From assembly GCF_040549485.1 (NCBI RefSeq), contig NZ_JBEPTK010000003.1, positions 124,001 through 188,000 on the forward strand: a DNA stretch of 64,000 nt, written 5' to 3'. Shown piece by piece: positions 52,983 to 61,000 of this stretch; position 1 is the first letter of the stretch, and every line of letters starts with the position of its first letter. Below the pieces are notes generated by a model, which was not told the origin of the DNA, did not search any database, and saw nothing but the letters and a program-made list of their open reading frames with translations. Origin of the DNA: Constrictibacter sp. MBR-5 (GTDB lineage Bacteria > Pseudomonadota > Alphaproteobacteria > JAJUGE01). A program made the position numbers and the translations under genes.

Positions 52983-54386
52983 ATGACCGATCGTGCCGAA
53001 GCCGTCGCCCGCGCCCAGCGCATGTGGGACGACGGCACCTTCCTCGCCGACCTGCGCCGCTACGTGGCGATCCCGACGGAGAGCCAGGAGCCGGAGCGCC
53101 ATCCGGATCTGCGGCGCTACCTGACCGACGAGATGGTGCCGACCTTCGAGCGGATGGGCTACGCCACCGAGATCTTCGAGAACGAAGATCGCACCGGCGG
53201 CCCCTTCCTGCTGGCCGAGAAGATCGAGGATCCGGCGCTGCCGACGGTCCTGCTCTACGGCCACGGTGACGTGGTGCGCGGGCTCGCCGACCAGTGGCGC
53301 GAGGGCCTGGAGCCCTGGACCATCACCGTCGAGGGCGACCGCGTCTACGGCCGCGGCACCGTCGACAACAAGGGCCAGCACGCCATCGCCATGGCGGCTC
53401 TCGACGCGGTCGCCCAGGCGCGCGGCGGCCGGCTGGGCTTCAACGCGAAATTCTTCATCGAGACGGGCGAGGAAATCGGCTCGATCGGCCTCCACCCGTT
53501 CCTGAAGGCGCAGAAGGAACGGCTCGCCGCCGACGTGTTCATCGGCCTGGACGGCCCGCGCCAGACCATGCACCGCCCGGAGGTGAAGCTCGGCTGCCGC
53601 GGCGGCATCGGCTTCGACCTCGTCGTGAAGCTGCGCGAGGGTTCGCACCATTCCGGCCACTGGGGCGGCGTGCTCAGCGACCCGGGCTTCCTGCTGGGCC
53701 ACGCGCTCGCCGCGATCGTGTCCCCCAAGGGCAAGATCCTGGTGCCCGGCTGGACGCCCGAGGTCATCCCGAACTCGGTGCGCGACGCCTGCGCCGGCAT
53801 CGAGTTCGAAGACATCCCGAATCTGCCCGAGGCGGATCCGAATTGGGGCGAGCCGGGCCTCAGCAAGGCGGAGAAGATCTTCGCCTGGACCAGCGTCATC
53901 GTCCTCGCCTTCAGGACCGGGACGCCGGAACGGCCGGTCAACGCGGTGCAGGGCGAGGCACGGGCGCGCCTGCAGATCCGGCACACGGTCGACGTGCCGG
54001 CCGAGCGCTTCCTGCCGGCGCTGCGCAAGCACCTGGACGCCCAGGGCTTCGACTATGTCGCGATCGAGCCGATGGGCGACCGCGACGTGTTCCAGGCCTC
54101 GCGCTCGGACCCCGACCATCCGTGGGCGCAGTTCGTCATCGGCTCGATGGAGCGCACGACGGGGGCGAAGCCGAACGTCATCCCCAACTCCAGCGGCAGC
54201 AACCCCAGCGGCATGTTCGTCGAGGAACTCGGCGTGCCGACGATCTGGATTCCCAACTCCTATGCCGGCTGCGGCCAACACGGCCCGAACGAGCACGGCC
54301 TGGCCGGCCTGTTCCGCGAAGGCCTGGGAATCATGGCCGGCATCTACTGGGACATCGGCGAGGGCTTGGCGCCGAAGAAGCGCTGA
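52983..54386 (+). CDS. M20-family metallopeptidase
   Basis: A 467-residue zinc hydrolase of the M20 (dipeptidase/ArgE/DapE) family. His94 and Asp96 are in LLYGHGDVV, the bridging Asp128 in GRGTVDNKG, the catalytic Glu163 and zinc-binding Glu164 in ETGEEIGS, Asp190 in GLDGP, and the last His is in PNEHGLAG. A lid domain of about 110 residues interrupts the catalytic domain, as usual. No signal peptide, so cytoplasmic. ATG 52983 is preferred over TTG 52977 on ribosome-site spacing (ccggag). The substrate is probably a peptide or N-acylated amino acid. Confidence 0.9.
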   Translation: MTDRAEAVARAQRMWDDGTFLADLRRYVAIPTESQEPERHPDLRRYLTDEMVPTFERMGYATEIFENEDRTGGPFLLAEKIEDPALPTVLLYGHGDVVRGLADQWREGLEPWTITVEGDRVYGRGTVDNKGQHAIAMAALDAVAQARGGRLGFNAKFFIETGEEIGSIGLHPFLKAQKERLAADVFIGLDGPRQTMHRPEVKLGCRGGIGFDLVVKLREGSHHSGHWGGVLSDPGFLLGHALAAIVSPKGKILVPGWTPEVIPNSVRDACAGIEFEDIPNLPEADPNWGEPGLSKAEKIFAWTSVIVLAFRTGTPERPVNAVQGEARARLQIRHTVDVPAERFLPALRKHLDAQGFDYVAIEPMGDRDVFQASRSDPDHPWAQFVIGSMERTTGAKPNVIPNSSGSNPSGMFVEELGVPTIWIPNSYAGCGQHGPNEHGLAGLFREGLGIMAGIYWDIGEGLAPKKR

Positions 54387-54393
54387 CGGCCGG

Positions 54394-54423
54394 GCGGCGG
54401 CGGGCGCTGGAGCCCGCCGCCGC
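54394..54423. terminator. convergent stem-loop, M20 peptidase / Sco
   Basis: A perfect 12-bp GC-rich stem (gcggcggcgggc and its complement) with a 6-base loop fills most of the 42 bases between the convergent stops. No T-run follows on either strand. It may serve as a weak two-way terminator or transcript-end protector. Confidence 0.6.
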
Positions 54424-54428
54424 TCACG

Positions 54429-55037
54429 TCAGAGATGCTTGGAGATGCCCTTCGCCATGTCCTGCGGCGAGGTGCCGTGGCTGAAATGGGTCAGGAACTT
54501 CCCGTCCGGTCCCATCAGGTAGACGATGGAGCTGTGGTCCATCAGATAGTCGCTGGACCCCTCGACCTCCGCCTTGCGGTAGTAGACCCGGTAGGCTTTC
54601 GCGGCGGCCGCCACCTGCTCCGGCGTACCCGTGAGGCCTATCATCCGCGGGTGGAAGCTCTCCACATACTGGCCGACCATCTGCGGGGTGTCCCGCTCGG
54701 GATCGATCGTGATGAAGATCGGCTGCACCGACTCGGCCTTCTCCCCCAGGAGGTCCACGGCCTGCCCCATCGCCTGCAGTTCCGTCGGACAGACGTCGGG
54801 GCAGTAGGTGAAGCCGAAATAGACCAGCATCAGGCGCCCGCGGAAGTCGTCGTCCGTGCGGGTGGCACCGGTGCCGTCGACGAGCGTGAACGAACCGCCG
54901 ATCAGCGGCTCGCCGAAGCTGCCGCCGGTCGCGGGATCGCTGGTGAGCATGCGCACCAGGGCGAAGCCCAGCACGCCGACGCCGAGTACCGCGATCGATA
55001 TCAGCGTCACGAAGAGGATGCGGGTCGACCTGGGCAT
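54429..55037 (-). CDS. Sco/SenC copper chaperone
   Basis: A 202-residue protein anchored by one N-terminal helix (residues 8-30) with a periplasmic thioredoxin-fold domain. Copper ligands are Cys79 and Cys83 in TYCPDVCPTEL and His168 in YLMDHSSIVYLM. Sco proteins insert copper into the CuA centre of cytochrome oxidase or manage thiols. No cytochrome oxidase genes are in the window. Confidence 0.93.
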   Translation of the reverse strand: MPRSTRILFVTLISIAVLGVGVLGFALVRMLTSDPATGGSFGEPLIGGSFTLVDGTGATRTDDDFRGRLMLVYFGFTYCPDVCPTELQAMGQAVDLLGEKAESVQPIFITIDPERDTPQMVGQYVESFHPRMIGLTGTPEQVAAAAKAYRVYYRKAEVEGSSDYLMDHSSIVYLMGPDGKFLTHFSHGTSPQDMAKGISKHL

Positions 55038-55144
55038 GGCGGCAACCGTATCTGCGTGGGCCTACAGGGTAGGCTGATCGGGACGCGGCGGCATATGGCG
55101 CGGCGTCATCCGGGACGCTAGCCCGCGGGGCGCCGGCCGGGACT

Positions 55145-55603
55145 TCATGCCGCGCCCTCGATCAGGAGGCGGCCGAGCACGATCGTCACGGCGAGGATCT
55201 GCACGAAGTTCAGGAGCACGCTGCGGCCGTGGATCGTGCCGAACCGTTCGGCGGCGCCGGGAAGCCCGGCCTCGCGCTCCTCCTCCAGCCTGTGCGCCGC
55301 CGGCATCAGCCACTGCCGCGCCAGCACGAAGCCCACCAGGACGGCGGCGAGCGCGGCGGCATCGAGCGGCAGCGGCCATGCGAGGGCGAGGGCGGCCGCG
55401 CCGGCCAGCACGGCCATGATGATGTAGTAGGAGGAGAAGGCTGCACGCATGAACGACGCCGCCGTCGCCCGCGGCAGGTGTGCGAAGGCGATGCGGGCGA
55501 AGACCCCGGCGAACATCACCATCCCGCCGAACAGCAGCGCGCTGCAGAACCCGCCGATCACCGTGAGGACGATCGCGACGGGCTCTCCCGAGGCGTCAGG
55601 CAT
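55145..55603 (-). CDS. DUF4149 membrane protein
   Basis: A 152-residue inner-membrane protein with four predicted helices (residues ~8-35, 54-78, 82-100, 128-147). The blocks FARIAFAHLPRATAASFMRAAFSSYY and FGTIHGRSVLLNFVQI fit DUF4149 (TMEM205-like). The function is unknown. It lies 107 bases downstream of the Sco gene's start on the same strand and diverges from the ankyrin gene. Confidence 0.7.
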   Translation of the reverse strand: MPDASGEPVAIVLTVIGGFCSALLFGGMVMFAGVFARIAFAHLPRATAASFMRAAFSSYYIIMAVLAGAAALALAWPLPLDAAALAAVLVGFVLARQWLMPAAHRLEEEREAGLPGAAERFGTIHGRSVLLNFVQILAVTIVLGRLLIEGAA

Positions 55604-55681
55604 CACTCGACTCCCGATTACGAAGTGCCAATGCGGCGCGCCGGCTTGACCCGCCGGCCGTGTCGGCGCGAAATGCGGACC

Positions 55682-56245
55682 ATGCGGCGTCGAATTGCAA
55701 GCATCTTCATCGCACTGACCGTCCTGTGGGCGACGCCGGGCGCCGCGGGGCTCGATATCGACCTCCTGGCGCGCAACCCGCTGCTGGCCGCCGTGCGGTC
55801 CGGCGACGTGGCGGAAGTTCGCAGCCTGTTGCTGACCGGACAGTCCCCCGACATCGCCGACCGTGAGGGTCGGACGGCACTGATGTATGCGGCGGCGGCG
55901 GGTCGCGCGGACCTGACATCGCTGCTGGTGGAGCATGGCGCCAGCTTGGACGCCCAGGACAGCCGTGGCTTTACCGCCCTGCACGAAGCCGCCGCCGCCG
56001 ATCTCGACGAGGTGGCGGAGATCCTGCTCACCGGCGGAGCCGATCCCGACGTCGCCGACCGGAACGGAGCGACGCCCCTGATGCGTGCGGCGGCGACGCG
56101 CGGCGGACGCGTCGTCCCACTGCTGCTGCAGGCCGGTGCCGACCCGAGCACCCAGGACTATACCGGCCGTACGGCACTCGACTGGGCGCGCGACCGGGGC
56201 AATCGCCGGGCCGAGCGCGCGCTGTCGGCGCATACCGGCGGCTGA
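55682..56245 (+). CDS. exported ankyrin-repeat protein
   Basis: A 187-residue protein with an N-terminal signal peptide (MRRRIASIFIALTVLWATPGAAG) and five ankyrin repeats: residues ~33-60, 63-92, 96-125, 129-159, 162-185 (for example GRTALMYAAAAGRADLTSLLVEHGASLD). Periplasmic ankyrin proteins usually bind other proteins; some work with catalase. An ATG at 55673 is equally possible. It lies 10 bases before the CbiB-like gene on the same strand, so they are probably co-transcribed. Confidence 0.85.
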   Translation: MRRRIASIFIALTVLWATPGAAGLDIDLLARNPLLAAVRSGDVAEVRSLLLTGQSPDIADREGRTALMYAAAAGRADLTSLLVEHGASLDAQDSRGFTALHEAAAADLDEVAEILLTGGADPDVADRNGATPLMRAAATRGGRVVPLLLQAGADPSTQDYTGRTALDWARDRGNRRAERALSAHTGG

Positions 56246-56255
56246 TCCGGACCGG

Positions 56256-57203
56256 ATGCCCGCACTCTCCCTGGAGACGTTCGCGTTTCTCTGCCTCGCC
56301 GCCGTCGCCGGCGTGGTCACCGACGCCGTATGGAGCATCCTGCTCTATCGCCGGCCATTCCAGCTCTCGCGCACCGTCTCGCAGAAGCGGCTCGCGGCCC
56401 TGGCACGCAGGCTCGACCGGCACCGGCGAAGCGAAAGCGTCCGGTTCTGGCGGGGCATCCTTCTGGCCGGCTTCGCCTTCACGGCCGGTGGCTGTGCCGG
56501 AACGCTCCTGGGATGGCTGTCTGCCATGACGCCGCATGGATGGCTGGTCGTGGCCGCAGCCGTCGCCTGGACGGCCGACCACCGGGCCGTGTTCCTGCCG
56601 GGCCGCGCCATCCTGTACGAAGCCGAGCATTCCGGGGCGATCGCTGCCGCAGACATCCTGCGGGCGATGGGTGCGCCGACGACCCCCGAGCGCCATGCGG
56701 TGTACCGAACCGCCGTCGGCCTGTGTGCCCGCGCTTTCGTGCGCCGGCTCGTCGCGCCGGTGCTGGCGGCAGCGCTCGGCGGGCTGCCGCTGCTGCTCGC
56801 CTGGATATGGCTGGACGCCCTGCTGCGGGGACTGGAGACCGACGAGGCGGCTCAAGGGGCGGTGCGCCGCGGCGTCGAACGTCTGCACGCCCTCGTCGCC
56901 TGGCTGCCCGTCCGCGTCGCGGGCCTGGCGATCGCCGTTGCGGCCATGCCGGTCCCGGGAGGTCGGCCGCTGGCGGCGCTCGCAGCGGCATTGCCGGCGC
57001 GGCTCGACGCCGGCCCGCTGCCCGCGACCGCCGCGGCCCTTGGCGTCACGCTGGGGAACGCCGGCCGCTGGATCGGCACCGGCCGGGTTCGTCTCGAGGC
57101 GAACGATCTGCGCCGGGCGATGGGACTCTTCATCGCCGGCGCCGTCGTCAACAGCCTGTCGATCGCCGCGACGGCCCTGGTCTTGTTCGCCGCCGCCGGC
57201 TGA
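56256..57203 (+). CDS. degenerate CobD/CbiB-like membrane protein
   Basis: A 315-residue polytopic membrane protein that aligns with adenosylcobinamide-phosphate synthase CbiB/CobD along most of its length (HAVYRTAVGLCARAF ... LVAPVLAAALGGLPLLLAWIWLDAL; WLPVRVAGLA; ALGVTLGNAGRWIG). But the conserved polar residues are gone: the family's GRDT becomes GAPT (139-142), ENTVDG becomes RAFVRR (159-164), NTLDSM(V/I)GY becomes LDALLRGLE (186-194), and GGPNNYFG becomes GNAGRWIG (267-274). So it keeps the fold but probably not the ligase activity. No cobalamin biosynthesis genes flank it except the CobT-like gene 1.1 kb on. Confidence 0.65.
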   Translation: MPALSLETFAFLCLAAVAGVVTDAVWSILLYRRPFQLSRTVSQKRLAALARRLDRHRRSESVRFWRGILLAGFAFTAGGCAGTLLGWLSAMTPHGWLVVAAAVAWTADHRAVFLPGRAILYEAEHSGAIAAADILRAMGAPTTPERHAVYRTAVGLCARAFVRRLVAPVLAAALGGLPLLLAWIWLDALLRGLETDEAAQGAVRRGVERLHALVAWLPVRVAGLAIAVAAMPVPGGRPLAALAAALPARLDAGPLPATAAALGVTLGNAGRWIGTGRVRLEANDLRRAMGLFIAGAVVNSLSIAATALVLFAAAG

Positions 57204-57220
57204 CGGCCGGCGTGCGCGTC

Positions 57221-58066
57221 TCAGCGCGGCCGGTCGACCTGAAGCGGCTGCGTCTCGATCTGGCCGCGATAGGTCGAGCCGCCGCCCTGCACGCTGTTGT
57301 CCTGCAACTGGACCGGGCCGCCCTGGGGCGCCTGGGCGGGCTGCATCGGGGTCCCGGATCCCATCCCGGATCCGGTGACCTCCGCCACGGCCTCGCGCAG
57401 CGGATCGGCCTTCCTGTTACCGAAACGCCGCTCGTTCACGATGGCGTTCACCGTCGCACCGGGACCGTAGAAGGACTCGTTCCAGTCGTCCCGCCGGGCG
57501 ATCACGGCGCCGTCGAGCGAGCCGCCGATGAACAGGCCCTGGGTCATCGAATAGGTGTAGATGTCGGCGCCGAACGCTGTCGTCGTCGCGGCGGAAGCCC
57601 CCATGCCCACCGGGCCGGCGGCTGCGCTGATGTCGGCGCCCAGCTTGACCTGATTGTCCATGACCGCCTGGAGGCCCTTCTCCGACATGATCACGAGGAT
57701 CGCCTCCGACGACTGGCCGCCGATCTGCAGCCCGAAGCTCACGGAACCCATCGTGTAGAAGGCGGGATGGCTCCAGACGCCGTTCGCGTCGCGCGTCATC
57801 AGCACGCCGCTGCCGCCCTGGCCGCCGATGAAGAAGGCCCCCTTGAGCAGAGTCGGAAACACCACGATCGCCTTTGCCTGACGCATGAGGTTCGGCACCG
57901 TGTGGCGCATCTCCTCCTCGCGGGGAATGCGCATGACCGTCAGCCGCGCCTTCTCCACCAGCTCCTCGGCGGCAGTCATGCCGTCCTGGGCGCGCGCGAC
58001 CGGCGCGGCAAACGTCACCGCCGCCGCGATCAGGCCGGCGAAAAGGCACGTGATCGTGTGTCTCAT
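57221..58066 (-). CDS. exported SYLF/YSC84-domain lipid-binding protein
   Basis: A 281-residue protein with a cleavable signal peptide (residues 1-26, VTFAAPVARA|QDG). The SYLF domain covers ~60-215: KAIVVFPTLLKGAFFIGGQGGSGVLMTRD, SFGLQIGGQSSEAILVIMSEKGLQAVMD, KLGADISAAAGPVG and YGPGATVNAIV. SYLF domains bind lipids or form oligomers. The last ~50 residues are Pro/Gln/Gly-rich. It lies tail-to-tail with the CbiB-like gene and head-to-head with the CobT-like gene. Confidence 0.88.
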   Translation of the reverse strand: MRHTITCLFAGLIAAAVTFAAPVARAQDGMTAAEELVEKARLTVMRIPREEEMRHTVPNLMRQAKAIVVFPTLLKGAFFIGGQGGSGVLMTRDANGVWSHPAFYTMGSVSFGLQIGGQSSEAILVIMSEKGLQAVMDNQVKLGADISAAAGPVGMGASAATTTAFGADIYTYSMTQGLFIGGSLDGAVIARRDDWNESFYGPGATVNAIVNERRFGNRKADPLREAVAEVTGSGMGSGTPMQPAQAPQGGPVQLQDNSVQGGGSTYRGQIETQPLQVDRPR

Positions 58067-58273
58067 GGATATGCTTCCTCCGCAGAGAAACTCGGAACGT
58101 TGAACCTAGCCGCCGGTTAGGTCGAATTCATGGCAGCCGCGGCCGGAACGACAGGCCCTGGCAGCGCTCGATCGCCCCGGTTCCGGCATGACCGGACCCG
58201 CGGCGGTTGCGGGGACGCCGGCTTGGTTATAGGAGAGCCCGACGACCGTCAACCGGACGGACGGCGGAGTGGC

Positions 58274-59224
58274 ATGACCATGGACGAGAACGCTGCAGGC
58301 CTGGATCAGATCCGGGAAATTCTTCCGGAGCTGCCGGCACCGGACCTGGAGGCGGGGACCGCGGCGCTCACGGCGGAACGGCGCCATGCGGGCCGCGCCG
58401 GCGGTCTCGGCACGCTGGGCGAAGCCGCCGCCTGGCTGGCGACCTGGCAGGGGCGCTGTCCGCCGCGGCTGGGCCATCCGCGCATCGCGATCTTCGCCGG
58501 AGGGCACGGAGCCGCGGCGATGGCCTTCCCCGACCGCGCGCCGGGCGAGACCGCCCGCGCCGTGGAAGCGATGGTCGAAGGCCGGTCCCCCCTCAATCGC
58601 CTCTGCCGCCTCGCCGACACCGACCTGCGGGTCTACGAGATGGCGATCGAACAGCCGACCGCCGACTTCGCCGCCGGTCCCGCGATGGGCGAGGAGGAAT
58701 GCGCCCGCGCCATCGCCTACGGCATGATGGCCGTCGAGCAGGGGGTCGACCTCATCGCCGTCGCCGCACCGGGCGACGGCGTCGAAGTGTCCGCGGCAGC
58801 GCTCTGCCGGGCGCTTGGCGGCGCCGGAGGCGCCCCGGCGTGGCGTGGCGACCTGCCCGCCACCGCCCGCGACGTGGTGGATGCCGGCGTCGCACGCCAT
58901 AGCGACGGCGCGGCCGATCCGTTCGAACTCCTGCGCAGACTGGGCGGCGCCGACATCGCGGCCGCAGTCGGGGCGCTGATCGCCGCACGCATGGCGCGCG
59001 TCCCGGCACTGATCGAAGGACCGGGGGCGATCGCCGCGGCGGCGGTCCTCCAGGCTGCCGCGCCGAACGGCGTCGCCCATTGCGCCGTCGCCGACCGGCG
59101 CCACGGTGCGGAACTGCCCGCTGCCCTGCAACTGGGCCTCACCATCGGTGCGCCCGCGGGCCTGGCGCTCGCGACGGCCATCCCGTTCCTGCGCGGTGCC
59201 GCGCTGCTCTATGGCGAAGGCTAG
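58274..59224 (+). CDS. CobT-like protein lacking catalytic residues
   Basis: A 316-residue protein that aligns along its length with CobT (nicotinate-nucleotide:dimethylbenzimidazole phosphoribosyltransferase), for example GRAGGLGTLGEAAAWLA, GPAMGEEECARAIAYG, and GADIAAAVGALIAARMARVPALIEG. Key motifs are changed: ADHG/GDHG is AGGHG (75-79), the family's GE(L/M)G-x-NTT is APGDGVEVS (165-173), and GEGSGAALA is GAPAGLALA (292-300). The catalytic base of Salmonella CobT, Glu317 in GEGSG, corresponds to Ala293, and the other active-site Glu (E174 in GELG) is also gone. It is therefore probably not a working CobT. The start ATG 58274 follows a ggcggag ribosome site. Confidence 0.68.
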   Translation: MTMDENAAGLDQIREILPELPAPDLEAGTAALTAERRHAGRAGGLGTLGEAAAWLATWQGRCPPRLGHPRIAIFAGGHGAAAMAFPDRAPGETARAVEAMVEGRSPLNRLCRLADTDLRVYEMAIEQPTADFAAGPAMGEEECARAIAYGMMAVEQGVDLIAVAAPGDGVEVSAAALCRALGGAGGAPAWRGDLPATARDVVDAGVARHSDGAADPFELLRRLGGADIAAAVGALIAARMARVPALIEGPGAIAAAAVLQAAAPNGVAHCAVADRRHGAELPAALQLGLTIGAPAGLALATAIPFLRGAALLYGEG

Positions 59225-59230
59225 GCCCGC

Positions 59231-60196
59231 TCACGCACAGTAGGAACGGCCCGCCGGCGCCGTCAGACCGCGCACTCCGAGGGCGCCGAGGAGCAGGACG
59301 GCACTGTTGAACATCACCCAGCATTCCGGACCGAAGGGAAAGAAGCCCAGGAACCCGACCAGCGGCATCTCGAAATATTGGTACGGTTCCAGCGGCCCCA
59401 GGAACGGCAGGTCGTAGGTCCACTTGGTCGTCGCGAACCAGTTCCACGACTCCCACCACAGGCCGCAGATGCCGCCGCCGGCCATCAATGCCAGGGTACG
59501 CCCCCAACGGCCCTCCGCCCAGTCGCCGATCAGGCTGGGCGCCCCGAAGCGGTGGTTGATCGGGTCCAGAAGCAGCCAGAAGGACAGCCACAGCGTCAGG
59601 GAACCGATCGGGTCGGCGACGGCGATGGGAAAGACGAGCGCCCCGACACCGAGCGCCACCATCGCCATCCTGCCGGTGCGGCCGATCCGGATCGGCCGCA
59701 GGCGGACCTCGGGAAAGCCGAGTGCGCGCAGGACCTCGGCGGACAGCAGCATCGCCGGGGTGATCGCCGCGAACGCCACGGCATAGCCCAGGTTGCGGTG
59801 CCAGAAGTTCTCGGCCAGGCCGTGATAGTCCCAGGCCATCATGTACTCGAAGTTCACCCAGTCGAAGACGACCCAGATCGGGATGCTGGCCAGGCAGCAG
59901 ACCGCGAACCGCCCCGGGGTCTCGCGCGCCGGCGAGGTGCCGCGCAGCCGCACCAGCAACCCATCGAGCAGGAACAGGTAGGCCGTCCAGAAGATCGGCG
60001 TGATGTCGTCGGCGACGGCGCGCGTCAGGTGCTGGAACCAGCCCCGCGGCGGCGGCACCGGGTCGTACGGCATCACCGCCCAGCCGCGCATCGCCGCATC
60101 GGCGATCAGCAGCACCCCCGCCGCCGCGATGAGGCAGGCACCCGCCACCAGCGTCGCCGGGACGCGTCTGTGCCGTGCCGCTGCTCCGCCCGTCAT
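59231..60196 (-). CDS. uncharacterised multi-pass membrane protein
   Basis: A 321-residue protein with about eight predicted membrane helices. It is rich in aromatic residues: FDWVNFEYMMAWDYHGLAENFWHRNLGY in the middle, and WWESWNWFATTKWTYDLPFLGPLEPYQYFEMPLVGFLGFFPFGPECWVMFN near the end. The E-W-N-W-x-W-x-Y ... FEMP-x-x-G-x-x-GF-x-PF-x-PE pattern recurs in uncharacterised proteins of several phyla, but I cannot name a family. It converges tail-to-tail with the CobT-like gene, 6 bases apart. Confidence 0.6.
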   Translation of the reverse strand: MTGGAAARHRRVPATLVAGACLIAAAGVLLIADAAMRGWAVMPYDPVPPPRGWFQHLTRAVADDITPIFWTAYLFLLDGLLVRLRGTSPARETPGRFAVCCLASIPIWVVFDWVNFEYMMAWDYHGLAENFWHRNLGYAVAFAAITPAMLLSAEVLRALGFPEVRLRPIRIGRTGRMAMVALGVGALVFPIAVADPIGSLTLWLSFWLLLDPINHRFGAPSLIGDWAEGRWGRTLALMAGGGICGLWWESWNWFATTKWTYDLPFLGPLEPYQYFEMPLVGFLGFFPFGPECWVMFNSAVLLLGALGVRGLTAPAGRSYCA

Positions 60197-60295
60197 GCCG
60201 TCCCCTTATGTCGCCGCGCGACCTGCGGGCGAACCTATCACGCGATCCCCTCTGCGAAACGAGATCCGACAGCCGCGACGCTGCGTATCGTCCGC

Positions 60296-61000
60296 ATGAT
60301 GAAGCCCGATCCAGTGCGCAGGCTGATCCTCGGCGCCCTCACGGCCTTCCCCGCGGCGTGCCTCCCGCGCCTCGGTGCCCAGGCGGTGCTGCCCCCGCTC
60401 CCGCGTACGGCGGGTCCGCTCGCGCCGATCCGCTTCGATGTGCGCCGCGGCGACGCGTCCATCGGCACCCACAGCGTCCGCTTCCGGCGGGACGGCGACG
60501 ACCTGATCGTCGACATCGACATCGCGCTGGAGGTCAGGTTCGCGTTCGTGACCGTCTACCGCTATCGGCACACCAACCGCGAGACGTGGCGGAACGGCAG
60601 GCTGACCGCCATCGACGCGCGCACCGACGACGACGGGGATCGATTCTTCGTCCGCGCCGTTTCGAACGGTGACGGTCTCAGGATCGAGAGCAACGAAGGA
60701 ACGGCGATGGCACCCCCCGAGACCCTCTCGACGAGCTACTGGAATGCCGGAACGGTACGGCAGTCCCGCCTCATCGACACTCAGTTCGGCCGTCTCGCCT
60801 CGGTGACCTCGACCCCGGTCGGCACCCGGTCCGTGATGACGGCAGCGGGCCCGGTGCGGGCCGAATGCTGGCGGGTCAGCGGCGATCTTCAACTGGAGGT
60901 CTGCTACGACGCGCAGGGCGCCTGGGTGGGCCTCGATTTCGAAGCGCGCGGCTCCCGCATCACCTACGCCCACCTCGCCGCTGACGGGACCGCCGGTTGA
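60296..61000 (+). CDS. exported DUF6134-family protein
   Basis: A 234-residue protein with a signal peptide (MMKPDPVRRLILGALTAFPAACLPRLGAQA). The body is predicted beta-rich: IRFDVRRGDASIGTHSVRFRRDGDDLIVDIDIALEVRFAFVTVYRYRH and SYWNAGTVRQSRLIDTQFG match the DUF6134 pattern. Such proteins look like periplasmic beta-sandwich or lipocalin-like proteins; function is unknown. ATG 60299 is equally possible. The stop overlaps the SDR start (TTGA), showing a shared transcript. Confidence 0.72.
   Translation: MMKPDPVRRLILGALTAFPAACLPRLGAQAVLPPLPRTAGPLAPIRFDVRRGDASIGTHSVRFRRDGDDLIVDIDIALEVRFAFVTVYRYRHTNRETWRNGRLTAIDARTDDDGDRFFVRAVSNGDGLRIESNEGTAMAPPETLSTSYWNAGTVRQSRLIDTQFGRLASVTSTPVGTRSVMTAAGPVRAECWRVSGDLQLEVCYDAQGAWVGLDFEARGSRITYAHLAADGTAG

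Noticed and set aside
58067-58273. Cobalamin riboswitch upstream of the CobT-like gene
   Set aside because: I looked for the B12-box-like sequence and the multi-stem architecture in the 207 bases before the gene and did not find them.
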